Shown here piece after piece: positions 24,133-31,087 of a stretch of 42,839 nt of DNA. Position 1 is the stretch's first letter; every line of letters begins with the position of its first letter. The position numbers and the translations under genes were made by a program. The DNA is from Coriobacteriia bacterium (GTDB lineage Bacteria > Actinomycetota > Coriobacteriia > Anaerosomatales > PALSA-660): the NCBI GenBank assembly GCA_025361505.1, contig JANYKZ010000023.1:1-42839 (forward strand). The letters run 5' to 3'. The notes beneath the pieces were generated by a model that was not told where the DNA came from, ran no database searches, and was given only the letters and a program-made list of their open reading frames with translations.

Positions 24133-24945
24133 ATGTACACAGCCGTCGAATACCCCGAGCGGGCCATCATGGCGCTCGGAACGGACGCCGCCTCGCTGCG
24201 CGGACGCCCCGGCCTGGTCATCGTCGAGATCGCCGGTCGCGACAGCGTGGCCGCTGCGGTCGCGGCGGTGCGCGAACGCGGCTTCACCACACTGCTGCCC
24301 ACCTCCGTCGCGACCGGCACCGAATACGGCGACGAGGGGGCGCCCGACAAGGCTGCCGCCCATCTCGCGCGGCTGCTCGGGGGCAGCGCCGAGGTGCTAC
24401 CCACGGTGCGGCTGGGCTCGCCGGGGCTCTGGGCCGCGCTCAACGGCCGCTTCGCCACGGTCATCGCCGGTCGCTTCCGGATCACGTCACCGTGCCTGGC
24501 CTGCCACCTGTACATGCACCTGGCGCGCCTGCCGCTCGCGCTCGCGCTCGGAGCAGTGCCCATCGTGGCCGGAGAGCGCGACAGCCACGGGGGGCGGCTG
24601 AAACTGTCGCAGACACCCCTCGGCATCGACGCCTGTGCCCGTGTCCTCGCACGCGCCGGCGTCGAGCTGCTCGAGCCGATCCGCCGGCTGCGCGACAACG
24701 AGGAGATCGCCGAGCTGGTCGGCCCGGGATGGGAGACGGGCGCCCGACAGTTGTGCTGCGTACACTCCGCCAACTACGCGGGATTGGACGGCGAGGTCGC
24801 GTTCGACGAGCTGGCCTACGCGCGCTACGTGCACGGCTTCCTCGAGCCGGTCGGCAACATCGTGGTCGACGCCTGGCGCGAGACCGCTGAGCCCGACTAC
24901 GAGGAGCTCGCCCGCGCGGTCCTCGAAGGTCCTGACGCCGCCTGA
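24133..24945 (+). CDS. Uncharacterised protein with PP-loop-like N-terminal motif
   Basis: No family name is certain. The 270-residue product has [18 protein letters not shown] near residues 31-48, which resembles a divergent PP-loop (SGGxDS) nucleotide-binding motif followed by an alternating strand/helix. Mid-protein is [19 protein letters not shown] with a C-x2-C pair and a His, then [21 protein letters not shown] second cysteine cluster is [10 protein letters not shown]. These look like conserved, functional segments, possibly an ATP-using sulfur or nucleotide enzyme; this is tentative. It is divergent from mscL. The 293 bases after its stop contain no supported gene. Confidence 0.7.
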   Translation: MYTAVEYPERAIMALGTDAASLRGRPGLVIVEIAGRDSVAAAVAAVRERGFTTLLPTSVATGTEYGDEGAPDKAAAHLARLLGGSAEVLPTVRLGSPGLWAALNGRFATVIAGRFRITSPCLACHLYMHLARLPLALALGAVPIVAGERDSHGGRLKLSQTPLGIDACARVLARAGVELLEPIRRLRDNEEIAELVGPGWETGARQLCCVHSANYAGLDGEVAFDELAYARYVHGFLEPVGNIVVDAWRETAEPDYEELARAVLEGPDAA

Positions 24946-25238
24946 CCGGTCGTCTCCGGGATCCTTCGTCAACAGTCCTGCGCCGTCCGCACGGCACAAT
25001 CTGCCGTATGTCCGGACGATAGAGTCATCCGTCGGAACCATACCGCCTGCCCCGTTATGCGCTGCGATGAGTGCGGGTAGTTCCAATGAGCATGGGCTTT
25101 CCACCGTTCGCGGAAGGGCATCGCGGATGGGCGCGCTGGCGCGGAGCATCCCCCCGGCTGTCCGCGCCTTCGTGCGTCCAGGGGCCCATGCCTCCCCGCT
25201 CCCTCGCCGGCGGCCTCCGTTGGAGTACCGTTGTGCGC

Positions 25239-26561
25239 ATGGCGGTCATCCTCCTCATCCTCGACGGCATCGCGGACCGGCCGTGGCCGGCCCTCGGCGG
25301 GCTGACGCCGCTGCAGGCCGCGCGCACGCCCAACCTCGACCGCTTTGCGGCCGCGGGCCAGACGGGGCTGCTCCACTCGCTCGGCCGCGGGATGGCCCCG
25401 GGCAGCGAACTCGCCCACTTCGTGCTCTTCGGCTACCCGCGTGAGCTGTATCCGGGTCGCGCCGTGTTCGAGGCGGCCGGCGAGGGACTCCCGCTCTCAG
25501 CCGATGAGGTCGTGTTCAGAGGGCTGTTCGCGACGGTCGAGCGGATGGGCGACGGCTCGCTGCGGGCGATCACCCGGCGCACCCCGATCGACGACGCCTC
25601 CTGCCGGGAGCTGACCGCCGCCATCACGCCCTTCGAGTGGGACGGCGTCACCATCGAGTTCGTCTACAACTCGGACCACCAGGGCATCGTCTACGTCCGC
25701 GGCTCCGCGGGGATCGAGCCCTCGGAGGATGTGACCGATTCCGACCCGTACGTCCCCGGTGACCGGGTCATCCGCCCCGAACCGCTCGAGGGCGCACGTG
25801 ACCCGTTCGGCGCGCGCCACACCGCCGCGGCGCTGGAGGCCTGGCTCGCCCACGTCTACGCGAAGCTCGATGCTCACCCCGTCAACGTCGCACGGCGCGG
25901 TCGGGGCGAGCAGCCCGCTAACTTCCTTCTCGTGAAGTGGTCGGCCCGCTACACGCCGATGCGCCCGTTCGAGGACCAGAACGGACTGGTCGGCGCGAGC
26001 GTCTCGAGCGGCGTGACCTACAAGGGCATCGCTGAGGTGCTCGGCATGCGCTGGTACGGCTGCGACTACCTCGCCGACACGACGAACGACCTCCGCGCGC
26101 GCGTCGCTCTCGCGGCTCGAGCGGTCTCGGACGGCTGCGAGTTCGTGCACGTGCACACCAAGGCCCCGGACGTCGCCGGCCATACGAAGGACCCGCTCAT
26201 CAAGCGCGATGTCATCGAGGCGCTCGACGCGGCCATCCCCTCCCTGTGGGACGAGGGCCTGGTGTGCCCCGAGAACCTCGTGATCGTGACCGGTGACCAC
26301 GGCACGCCTTCCGGGACCGTGCTCGTGCACTCGGGGGACGCCGTCCCGATAGCGATGGTGGGAGCGGCCACGTTCGCGGACGAGGTGGCGGCCTTCGACG
26401 AGCGCTCCTGCGCCGCGGGCTCACTCGGACACCTCGAGGGGTGCGACATCATGCCCGAGGCGCTCAACCGGATCGCTCGCATCAAGTACATGACCGCGAA
26501 GCTCACGCCGGGCGGCGGCATCTACTGGCCCACACGGACGGAGCACCTCCGGGTCCGGTAG
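25239..26561 (+). CDS. apgM: 2,3-bisphosphoglycerate-independent phosphoglycerate mutase, archaeal (ApgM) type
   Basis: The 440-residue protein has the ApgM architecture of the alkaline-phosphatase superfamily: N-terminal metal-binding LLILDGIADRP, LGGLTPLQAARTPNLD, the active-site region near GSELAHFVLFGYP, then VHVHTKAPDVAGHTKDP and TGDHGTPS for the metals. It interconverts 3- and 2-phosphoglycerate. The start is the first ATG of the domain, with TACCGT 7 bases before it and no Shine-Dalgarno, so it may be leaderless. Its stop lies 12 bases from the palindrome upstream of hgcA; no other terminator is visible, so some readthrough into hgcA is possible. Confidence 0.9.
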   Translation: MAVILLILDGIADRPWPALGGLTPLQAARTPNLDRFAAAGQTGLLHSLGRGMAPGSELAHFVLFGYPRELYPGRAVFEAAGEGLPLSADEVVFRGLFATVERMGDGSLRAITRRTPIDDASCRELTAAITPFEWDGVTIEFVYNSDHQGIVYVRGSAGIEPSEDVTDSDPYVPGDRVIRPEPLEGARDPFGARHTAAALEAWLAHVYAKLDAHPVNVARRGRGEQPANFLLVKWSARYTPMRPFEDQNGLVGASVSSGVTYKGIAEVLGMRWYGCDYLADTTNDLRARVALAARAVSDGCEFVHVHTKAPDVAGHTKDPLIKRDVIEALDAAIPSLWDEGLVCPENLVIVTGDHGTPSGTVLVHSGDAVPIAMVGAATFADEVAAFDERSCAAGSLGHLEGCDIMPEALNRIARIKYMTAKLTPGGGIYWPTRTEHLRVR

Positions 26562-26572
26562 GAGCACCGAAC

Positions 26573-26600
26573 AACTAGTTCGACAAACATCGAACTAGTT
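26573..26600. promoter_or_regulatory. Palindromic operator upstream of hgcA
   Basis: AACTAGTTCGA (26573-26583) and TCGAACTAGTT (26590-26600) form a perfect 11-bp inverted repeat with a 6-base centre. Each arm contains the self-complementary box AACTAGTT, and the two boxes start 20 bases apart, about two helical turns. It overlaps the presumed -35 and spacer of the hgcA promoter, the place for a repressor. It could also act as a weak terminator for apgM, but there is no T tract. The regulator is not identified. Confidence 0.65.
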
Positions 26601-26603
26601 TGC

Positions 26604-26609
26604 TACACT
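26604..26609 (+). promoter_or_regulatory. -10 box of the hgcA promoter
   Basis: TACACT, with TCGACA at 26580-26585 as a possible -35 (18-base spacer). The predicted transcript would begin near 26616, leaving about 29 bases before the GTG at 26645. Both the short reading frame and hgcA would be on it. Confidence 0.5.
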
Positions 26610-26644
26610 TCCGTCGCCACATCACCGAGCCGTCGGGAGAAGCC

Positions 26645-26704
26645 GTGTCCGACACCACGATCGCCCCTGAGCCGCCCGTGCCCGCTCCCGAAGCGCCCTG
26701 TTGA
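26645..26704 (+). CDS. 19-codon frame ending in UGA: candidate selenocysteine N terminus of HgcA, or leader peptide
   Basis: GTG at 26645 has a good ribosome-binding site (GGGAGAAG). The 19 codons encode a Pro/Ala/Glu-rich segment ending APEAPC, then TGA at 26702-26704. The same frame continues without another stop into hgcA (GPRTLPGSKVTRPS and onward). If the UGA is read as selenocysteine, HgcA gains 24 residues with an N-terminal Cys-Sec pair. Otherwise this is a leader peptide and HgcA starts at TTG 26717 by coupling. Good third-position GC in the 19 codons supports translation. Which reading holds is not decided by sequence alone. Confidence 0.5.
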   Translation: MSDTTIAPEPPVPAPEAPC

Positions 26705-26709
26705 GGTCC

Positions 26710-26740
26710 GCGCACCTTGCCGGGAAGCAAGGTCACGCGC
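26710..26740 (+). promoter_or_regulatory. SECIS-like hairpin just downstream of the in-frame UGA
   Basis: ACCTTGC (26714-26720) pairs perfectly with GCAAGGT (26727-26733) around the loop CGGGAA. A lower stem GCGC (26710-26713) pairs with GCGC (26737-26740) across a 3-base bulge. The loop begins 17 bases after the UGA and has G at its second position, within the known layout of bacterial SECIS elements. The hairpin also buries the alternative TTG start at 26717. The structure is seen; SelB binding is inferred. Confidence 0.45.
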
Positions 26741-27778
26741 CCGAGTCTCGATCAGCCCTTCGTCACCGGCTCGATCGATACGATCGCGGGTCCCGTGCCT
26801 GTCGTGCTCGCGGAGCTCACGTGGCGTGACCGCCGCGGGGGCTACAAGGTCCGCTGGGGAATCGGCCGCTACACCTACACCATCGACCCCGGGCTCTACG
26901 CGGTGGGGACGCCAACGGATCTCTCCCCCGTCCTCGTCACGGCCAACTACAAGCTGACGTTCGACGCGCTGCGCCGCACCCTCACCGGACGCGACGCATG
27001 GATCCTCGTGCTCGACACACGCGGCATCAACGTGTGGTGCGCCGCGGGCAAGGGGACCTTCGGGACCGCCGAGCTCGTCTCCCGCGTGAAGAGCTCGGGG
27101 CTCGCTCAGGTGGTCTCGCACGGCGTGCTCGTGCTGCCTCAGCTGGGTGCGACGGGCGTGGCGGCCCACGAGGTGCGCCGCGGCTGCGGCTTCCGTGTCG
27201 TGTGGGGCCCGGTGCGCGCCACCGACCTGCCCGCCTTCCTCGACGCCGGGCTGCGCGCGACGCCGGAGATGCGCGCCGTGACCTTCCCGCTGCGCGAGCG
27301 CCTGGTGCTCGTTCCCGTCGAGGCGGTCAGTGTGCTGAAGCTCGCCACGGCGATCGCGGCGGGAGCAGTCGTGGCCGGCGGCATCGGACCGGGGTGGTAC
27401 TCGATCGCCCGCGCCCTGGAACGCGCCCCGATCGGCATCGCGGCGGCGGTCGCCGCCGTCCTTGCAGGCACAGTCCTGACCCCGGCCCTGCTGCCGTGGT
27501 TACCGTGCCGCATGTTCGCGGTCAAGGGCGCCGTCGTCGGCCTGGCCGGAGCCCTGTTGATCGACCTGGCCTTCTGGAGCGCGGGAGCCTCGTTCTCGCT
27601 CGCCGCGGCGGGCGTCCTCGCCGTCGTCGGCTCGTCGTTCGCGGCGATGAACTACACCGGCACGTCCACGTTCACCTCGCTGCACGGCGTGGAGAAGGAG
27701 ATGCGGCTCGTCCTGCCATGGCAGGCACTCGGCGCGGTGCTCGCCGTCGGGCTCTGGATCGCGGGAGGGTGGTTGTGA
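26717..27778 (+). CDS. hgcA: HgcA, corrinoid protein of mercury methylation
   Basis: HgcA carries a methyl group on its corrinoid cobalt and transfers it to Hg(II), forming methylmercury. The hallmark cap-helix motif NVWCAAGKGTF is complete at residues 105-115 (from the TTG), with C108 as the expected lower-axial cobalt ligand. It is preceded by VRWGIGRYTYTIDPGLYAVG and followed by GLAQVVSHGVLVLPQLGATG, as in the family. The C-terminal 150 residues hold about five membrane helices. The listed start is the conservative TTG; the true N terminus may begin at GTG 26645 across a UGA. The stop overlaps the hgcB start (TGATG). Promoter and palindromic operator lie directly upstream. Identification is very secure, activity is not shown. 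Confidence 0.94.
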   Translation: MPGSKVTRPSLDQPFVTGSIDTIAGPVPVVLAELTWRDRRGGYKVRWGIGRYTYTIDPGLYAVGTPTDLSPVLVTANYKLTFDALRRTLTGRDAWILVLDTRGINVWCAAGKGTFGTAELVSRVKSSGLAQVVSHGVLVLPQLGATGVAAHEVRRGCGFRVVWGPVRATDLPAFLDAGLRATPEMRAVTFPLRERLVLVPVEAVSVLKLATAIAAGAVVAGGIGPGWYSIARALERAPIGIAAAVAAVLAGTVLTPALLPWLPCRMFAVKGAVVGLAGALLIDLAFWSAGASFSLAAAGVLAVVGSSFAAMNYTGTSTFTSLHGVEKEMRLVLPWQALGAVLAVGLWIAGGWL

Positions 27779-28089
27779 TGTCCGACGGGCTTCGCTACAT
27801 CGAGGACGTCATCACGCTGGGATTCGACGTCGAGAAGTGCACGGGCTGCGGGCAGTGCGCGCTCGTCTGTCCGCACGGCGTGTTCGTGATGGACGGCAAC
27901 CGCGCGAAGATGGTCGATCGCGGCGCATGCATGGAGTGCGGGGCGTGCGCACTGAACTGCGCCTTCGGCGCGATAGACGTGAAGTCGGGAGTGGGCTGCG
28001 CTTCGGCGATCATCGCCTCGTACTTCCGGCGCGGAGCGGTGTCGTGCGGGCCGGACGACCCCGAGGGACCGACCGGCGCCTGCTGCTAG
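27778..28089 (+). CDS. hgcB: HgcB, 2[4Fe-4S] ferredoxin of mercury methylation
   Basis: The 103-residue protein has two ferredoxin motifs, C21/C24/C27/C31 followed by Pro-His, and C51/C54/C57/C61. The lone C74 and the C-terminal pair C102-C103 as the last two residues are the features that separate HgcB from ordinary ferredoxins; they are thought to bind and hand over Hg(II), while the clusters reduce the HgcA corrinoid. C90 is an extra cysteine. The ATG overlaps the hgcA stop, so the two are translationally coupled. The stop codon shares CTAG with the stop of the convergent PHP gene, leaving no room for a terminator. Confidence 0.95.
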   Translation: MSDGLRYIEDVITLGFDVEKCTGCGQCALVCPHGVFVMDGNRAKMVDRGACMECGACALNCAFGAIDVKSGVGCASAIIASYFRRGAVSCGPDDPEGPTGACC

Positions 28090-28841
28090 CGCGCGACCCC
28101 GTGCGAGAGCAGGAGCGCGCGACGGATACCCTCGAACGAGCGCTCCTCCGCCTCGACCACGCTGCTGCGCCGTCCGATCTCGTCGCAGTGGTGCGAGTCC
28201 GAACTCCTGATGCAGGCGACCCGCTCCGCCCACTCGCCGAGGCGCGCGGCGTTCTCCAGATCGAGGAACTCGAGCGCCACGACGGGCGCGTCCTCGACGA
28301 TGCGACGGAGCAGCGGCCGCTCGAGAAGGCGGTAGGGACCGAACCATCGGTCGACGTGCGCGACGTGACACATCCCGCCGAGCCCCTCGATCGCGCGGAC
28401 GGCGTCCACGGGGTCGTACTCGACCACGACGCGGTGCAGTGGGTCCGCGAGCGTCGTGCGGTCGACGCCCAGCACCGACATGAGGGCGGCGAACCGCTCC
28501 TCAGCATGGGCGGGAGGGAAGAGCGCCACCAGGTGCACCTCGTCCTCGCCCCACGAAAGACGCATCTCGACGCCGGGGAGTACCAGCAGCGGAAGGCCCG
28601 CCGCCGCCTCGTGCGCCCGGCGGAAGAAGTCGAGCGAGAAGTGGTCGGAGACCCCCAGGACGTCGATCCCCGCCGTCACGGCGGCCCGGACGACTTCCTC
28701 ACCGCTCGTCTCGAGCGGGCCGCGGTAGTCGGTCCGCGCGAGCGGCATGTGGTTGTGGAGATCGATGGTGTAGGGGCGCAAGGCTCGTTCCCGGGTCGCC
28801 GGAGAGTTCACCCCGGATGATACGACCGCGACGCCGTCCAT
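28086..28841 (-). CDS. PHP-domain metal-dependent phosphoesterase
   Basis: The 251-residue protein has the PHP motifs in order: DLHNHMPL with HxH near residue 25, GVSDHFS, PGVEMRL, HVAHVDRWFG and the final SSDSHHCDEIG. Such proteins hydrolyse phosphoesters with a trinuclear metal site (tRNA, nucleotide or histidinol phosphate relatives); the substrate is unknown. The ATG at 28841 follows the activase stop by 1 base, with AGGAGG 11 bases upstream, so it is the third gene of the dehydratase operon. It converges on hgcB. Confidence 0.87.
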   Translation of the reverse strand: MDGVAVVSSGVNSPATRERALRPYTIDLHNHMPLARTDYRGPLETSGEEVVRAAVTAGIDVLGVSDHFSLDFFRRAHEAAAGLPLLVLPGVEMRLSWGEDEVHLVALFPPAHAEERFAALMSVLGVDRTTLADPLHRVVVEYDPVDAVRAIEGLGGMCHVAHVDRWFGPYRLLERPLLRRIVEDAPVVALEFLDLENAARLGEWAERVACIRSSDSHHCDEIGRRSSVVEAEERSFEGIRRALLLSHGVAR

Positions 28842-28842
28842 C

Positions 28843-29598
28843 TCAGGAAAGCCCTCCTGTGGTGTGGGACAGCGCCGCCCCGTAGGCCCCGACCAACTGC
28901 GCCTCGACGGGTACGAGGACATCCCCTGCATAGCCCTGCGTGATCAGAGCGACCATCGCCGGATTGCGCGCGACCCCGCCCGCGAACACCAGCGGGCCTT
29001 CCGCGCCGACGCGCCGGAGGGCACCGAGCGTGCGGCGTGAGATCGACTCGTGCAGGCCACGCGCGATCCGACCGCGGTCCTCGCCGCGGTGGACCAGACC
29101 GGTGACCTCGCTCTCGGCGAAGACGGTGCACATGGAGGAGATCTGTATCCCCGGGCCCGCTGCCATCGAGGCCGAGCCGAGCTCCTCCAGGCTGAAGCCC
29201 AGGGCCTTCGCCATGACCTCGAGGAACTTGCCCGTACCGGCGGCGCACTTGTCGTTCATCTCGAAGTCCGCGACCTTGCCCGCAGCCGACAGCGAGATCG
29301 CCTTGGTGTCCTGACCTCCGATGTCGAGGACCGCGCGCGCGTCCGGGAAGAGCTTGGACGCGCCGATCGCGTACGCCTTGATCTCGGTGACGACGTTCGC
29401 GGCGAAGGACTCCCGCGCGACATGCCGCCCGTAGCCGGTTGCGACGATCGCATCGTGGGCACCACGAGCGACGAACGCGGCGGCCACGGACGCCGGGTCG
29501 AACCCGGAATCCGCGACCGCCGCGTCCACGATCTCACCGTCACACAGCCACACGGCGTCGACCGAGCGAGAGCCGATGTCGAGCCCGAGTACGCGCAT
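28843..29598 (-). CDS. ATP-dependent activase of the 2-hydroxyacyl-CoA dehydratase/BadF family
   Basis: The 251-residue protein has the ASKHA ATPase pattern: N-terminal LGLDIGSRSVDAV, the central DIGGQDTKAI, and FAGGVARNPA. Its two cluster cysteines, C118 (NDKCAAGTG) and C157 (SSMCTVF), would bridge one [4Fe-4S] between two subunits. The family fires an electron at low potential, driven by ATP, into its partner. The start is ATG 29598 with GGAAGG 9 bases upstream; an ATG at 29607 abuts that site. It lies 39 bases after the dehydratase-family gene, its obvious partner. Confidence 0.93.
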   Translation of the reverse strand: MRVLGLDIGSRSVDAVWLCDGEIVDAAVADSGFDPASVAAAFVARGAHDAIVATGYGRHVARESFAANVVTEIKAYAIGASKLFPDARAVLDIGGQDTKAISLSAAGKVADFEMNDKCAAGTGKFLEVMAKALGFSLEELGSASMAAGPGIQISSMCTVFAESEVTGLVHRGEDRGRIARGLHESISRRTLGALRRVGAEGPLVFAGGVARNPAMVALITQGYAGDVLVPVEAQLVGAYGAALSHTTGGLS

Positions 29599-29637
29599 GC
29601 TCGTCATCCTTCCGCTCCGTGGCCGGTGTCCGTGAGT

Positions 29638-30924
29638 CTACTTGACCATCTCGAGGAAGGCCTCGACGCGCGTGGAGAGCTGGCCGACGTCCTCGGCCGA
29701 GTAGTCCGTCTCGATGCGCAACACGGGGACGCCCGAGTCCGTGACCCGCTTGGCGACACCTGCCGACTCGATCTGGTATGTCCCGCAGAAGCTCAGCGCG
29801 TAGTCGATCACGCCGTCGACCTTGAGATCCTTCGCCATGCGGATGACGTCGTCGATACGTCCGTCGTTCGGAGTGAAGCAGGCGCAGTTGATGTCCAGGT
29901 ACTTGGCGGCCAGATCGTCGAGCATGTCGTCGATCGTCGCCGAGTCTTCGTTCACGAGCTTCTCGTAGTAGCGCGACCCGGTGCACATCTCCTCGCCCAC
30001 GACGACGCCGCCGGCGTTCTCCACGATCTGGTGGAGCTTCCAGTTCGGGAGAGCCATGGGGGTGCCGGTGATAAGGATGCGCGGGGCGCCCTTCGGCGCG
30101 ACGCCGACGCCGTCAGCAACGCGCTTCTCGAGTTCGTCGGCCAGCGCGTTCATCGACTGGGTGAAGCGCGGCACGTCGTCGTAGAAGGCGACCTGGACAG
30201 CGAGGAGCGCGTCGAGGCCCGAGATCGGCGAGGGGTCGGCCGCGCGGGCGGCGTTGACGCGCTGCAGCGCGCGGCGCTTGTCGTTGACCTCCTTGATGGA
30301 GGCGGCGAGCGACTCGGCCGTGATCTTCGTGCCGGTCAGCTCTTCGAGCTTCGCGATGAGGTCGACGAGCTCGCTGCGCCAGAACGCGACGTCCTTGGGC
30401 CGCTTCATCTGCGGCAGCTCCATCGTGTAGAGGTTCTGCAGCTTGCCCAGCTCCTCGTACGCCTTCTTCTTGCCGTCACAGGTCGTCTCCCCGATCAGGA
30501 GATCGGACTCCTCGAGGTACGGGCACACCTTGCCGAGCTTGAAGCCCATCATCGACTTGATCAGCGCGCAGGTGTTGCGCGGCAGGATCTGCTCGACCTG
30601 GTCGTAGGCCCACTCGGCGCCGGCGCAGATGCCGACGGACCAGGCCCCCGCGGCGCGGATGAGTTCCTCCGGGACGTAGAGGCAGTAGGTGCCGACGACC
30701 TTGCCGCCGGACTTGCGGAAGTCGTGGAGCTCCTTGATGCGAAGGCCGTGGACCTCGCTCATGACGAAGTCGAGGTAGCCCATCCCCTCGGGGCGGTTCT
30801 TCTGCGTCATGAACGTGCCGCCGTACATGCCGCCGACGGCCTCGAGCAGCGCGTCGTGCATCGGCAGATCGAGGCCGAGTTCGGCCCACATCTCGTGGTA
30901 GTCGACGACCGGTGCGTCACTCAT
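29638..30924 (-). CDS. 2-hydroxyacyl-CoA dehydratase-family protein, double-cubane-cluster (YjiM) type
   Basis: This 428-residue single-subunit member carries candidate cluster cysteines C81 (GTYCLYVPEE), C100, C119 (NTCALIKSMMG), C134 and C149 (TTCDGKKKAYEEL), plus later ones at EMCTGS and FCGTYQIE. Two-subunit dehydratases have separate alpha and beta genes; one dehydratase-like gene paired with one activase is the pattern of the double-cubane-cluster proteins, which do ATP-driven reductions of small molecules. The natural substrate is unknown. AAGGAG precedes the ATG at 30924; an upstream in-frame start lacks a site. The promoter region holds a TATAC-C-GTATA palindrome. Confidence 0.9.
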   Translation of the reverse strand: MSDAPVVDYHEMWAELGLDLPMHDALLEAVGGMYGGTFMTQKNRPEGMGYLDFVMSEVHGLRIKELHDFRKSGGKVVGTYCLYVPEELIRAAGAWSVGICAGAEWAYDQVEQILPRNTCALIKSMMGFKLGKVCPYLEESDLLIGETTCDGKKKAYEELGKLQNLYTMELPQMKRPKDVAFWRSELVDLIAKLEELTGTKITAESLAASIKEVNDKRRALQRVNAARAADPSPISGLDALLAVQVAFYDDVPRFTQSMNALADELEKRVADGVGVAPKGAPRILITGTPMALPNWKLHQIVENAGGVVVGEEMCTGSRYYEKLVNEDSATIDDMLDDLAAKYLDINCACFTPNDGRIDDVIRMAKDLKVDGVIDYALSFCGTYQIESAGVAKRVTDSGVPVLRIETDYSAEDVGQLSTRVEAFLEMVK

Positions 30925-30982
30925 GAGCGGCTCCTTGGCTGGCGGCGACACGATTCAGCACCCCTCAGGTGCGTACCGGCAC

Positions 30983-31011
30983 AGCATAAGCCACTTCTAT
31001 ACCGTATATAA
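30983..31011 (-). promoter_or_regulatory. Promoter with palindrome for the dehydratase/activase/PHP operon
   Basis: On the minus strand TATGCT (30983-30988) is a possible -10 box, and an AT-rich stretch at 31006-31011 lies 17 bases upstream as a weak -35. Between and overlapping them is the perfect 11-base palindrome TATAC-C-GTATA (30998-31008), a likely operator. This AT-rich island stands out in the GC-rich background. Confidence 0.42.
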
Positions 31012-31087
31012 AGACTGTCGGCCAATTCGGGCATAGTTGACGCCGAAAGGCGGTTCACGGTGTGGATGCGGGCGGAGCGGGAAGGTG

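Noticed and set aside
26561-26610. The hgcA-upstream palindrome as a factor-independent terminator of apgM
   Set aside because: It is AT-rich, has no T tract, and overlaps promoter elements, so an operator is the better reading; not fully excluded.
29050-31011. Long open frame on the plus strand opposite the activase and dehydratase genes
   Set aside because: Sequence is the Val/Asp/Arg/Leu-rich shadow typical of the reverse strand of high-GC genes, with no ribosome-binding site or family motif.
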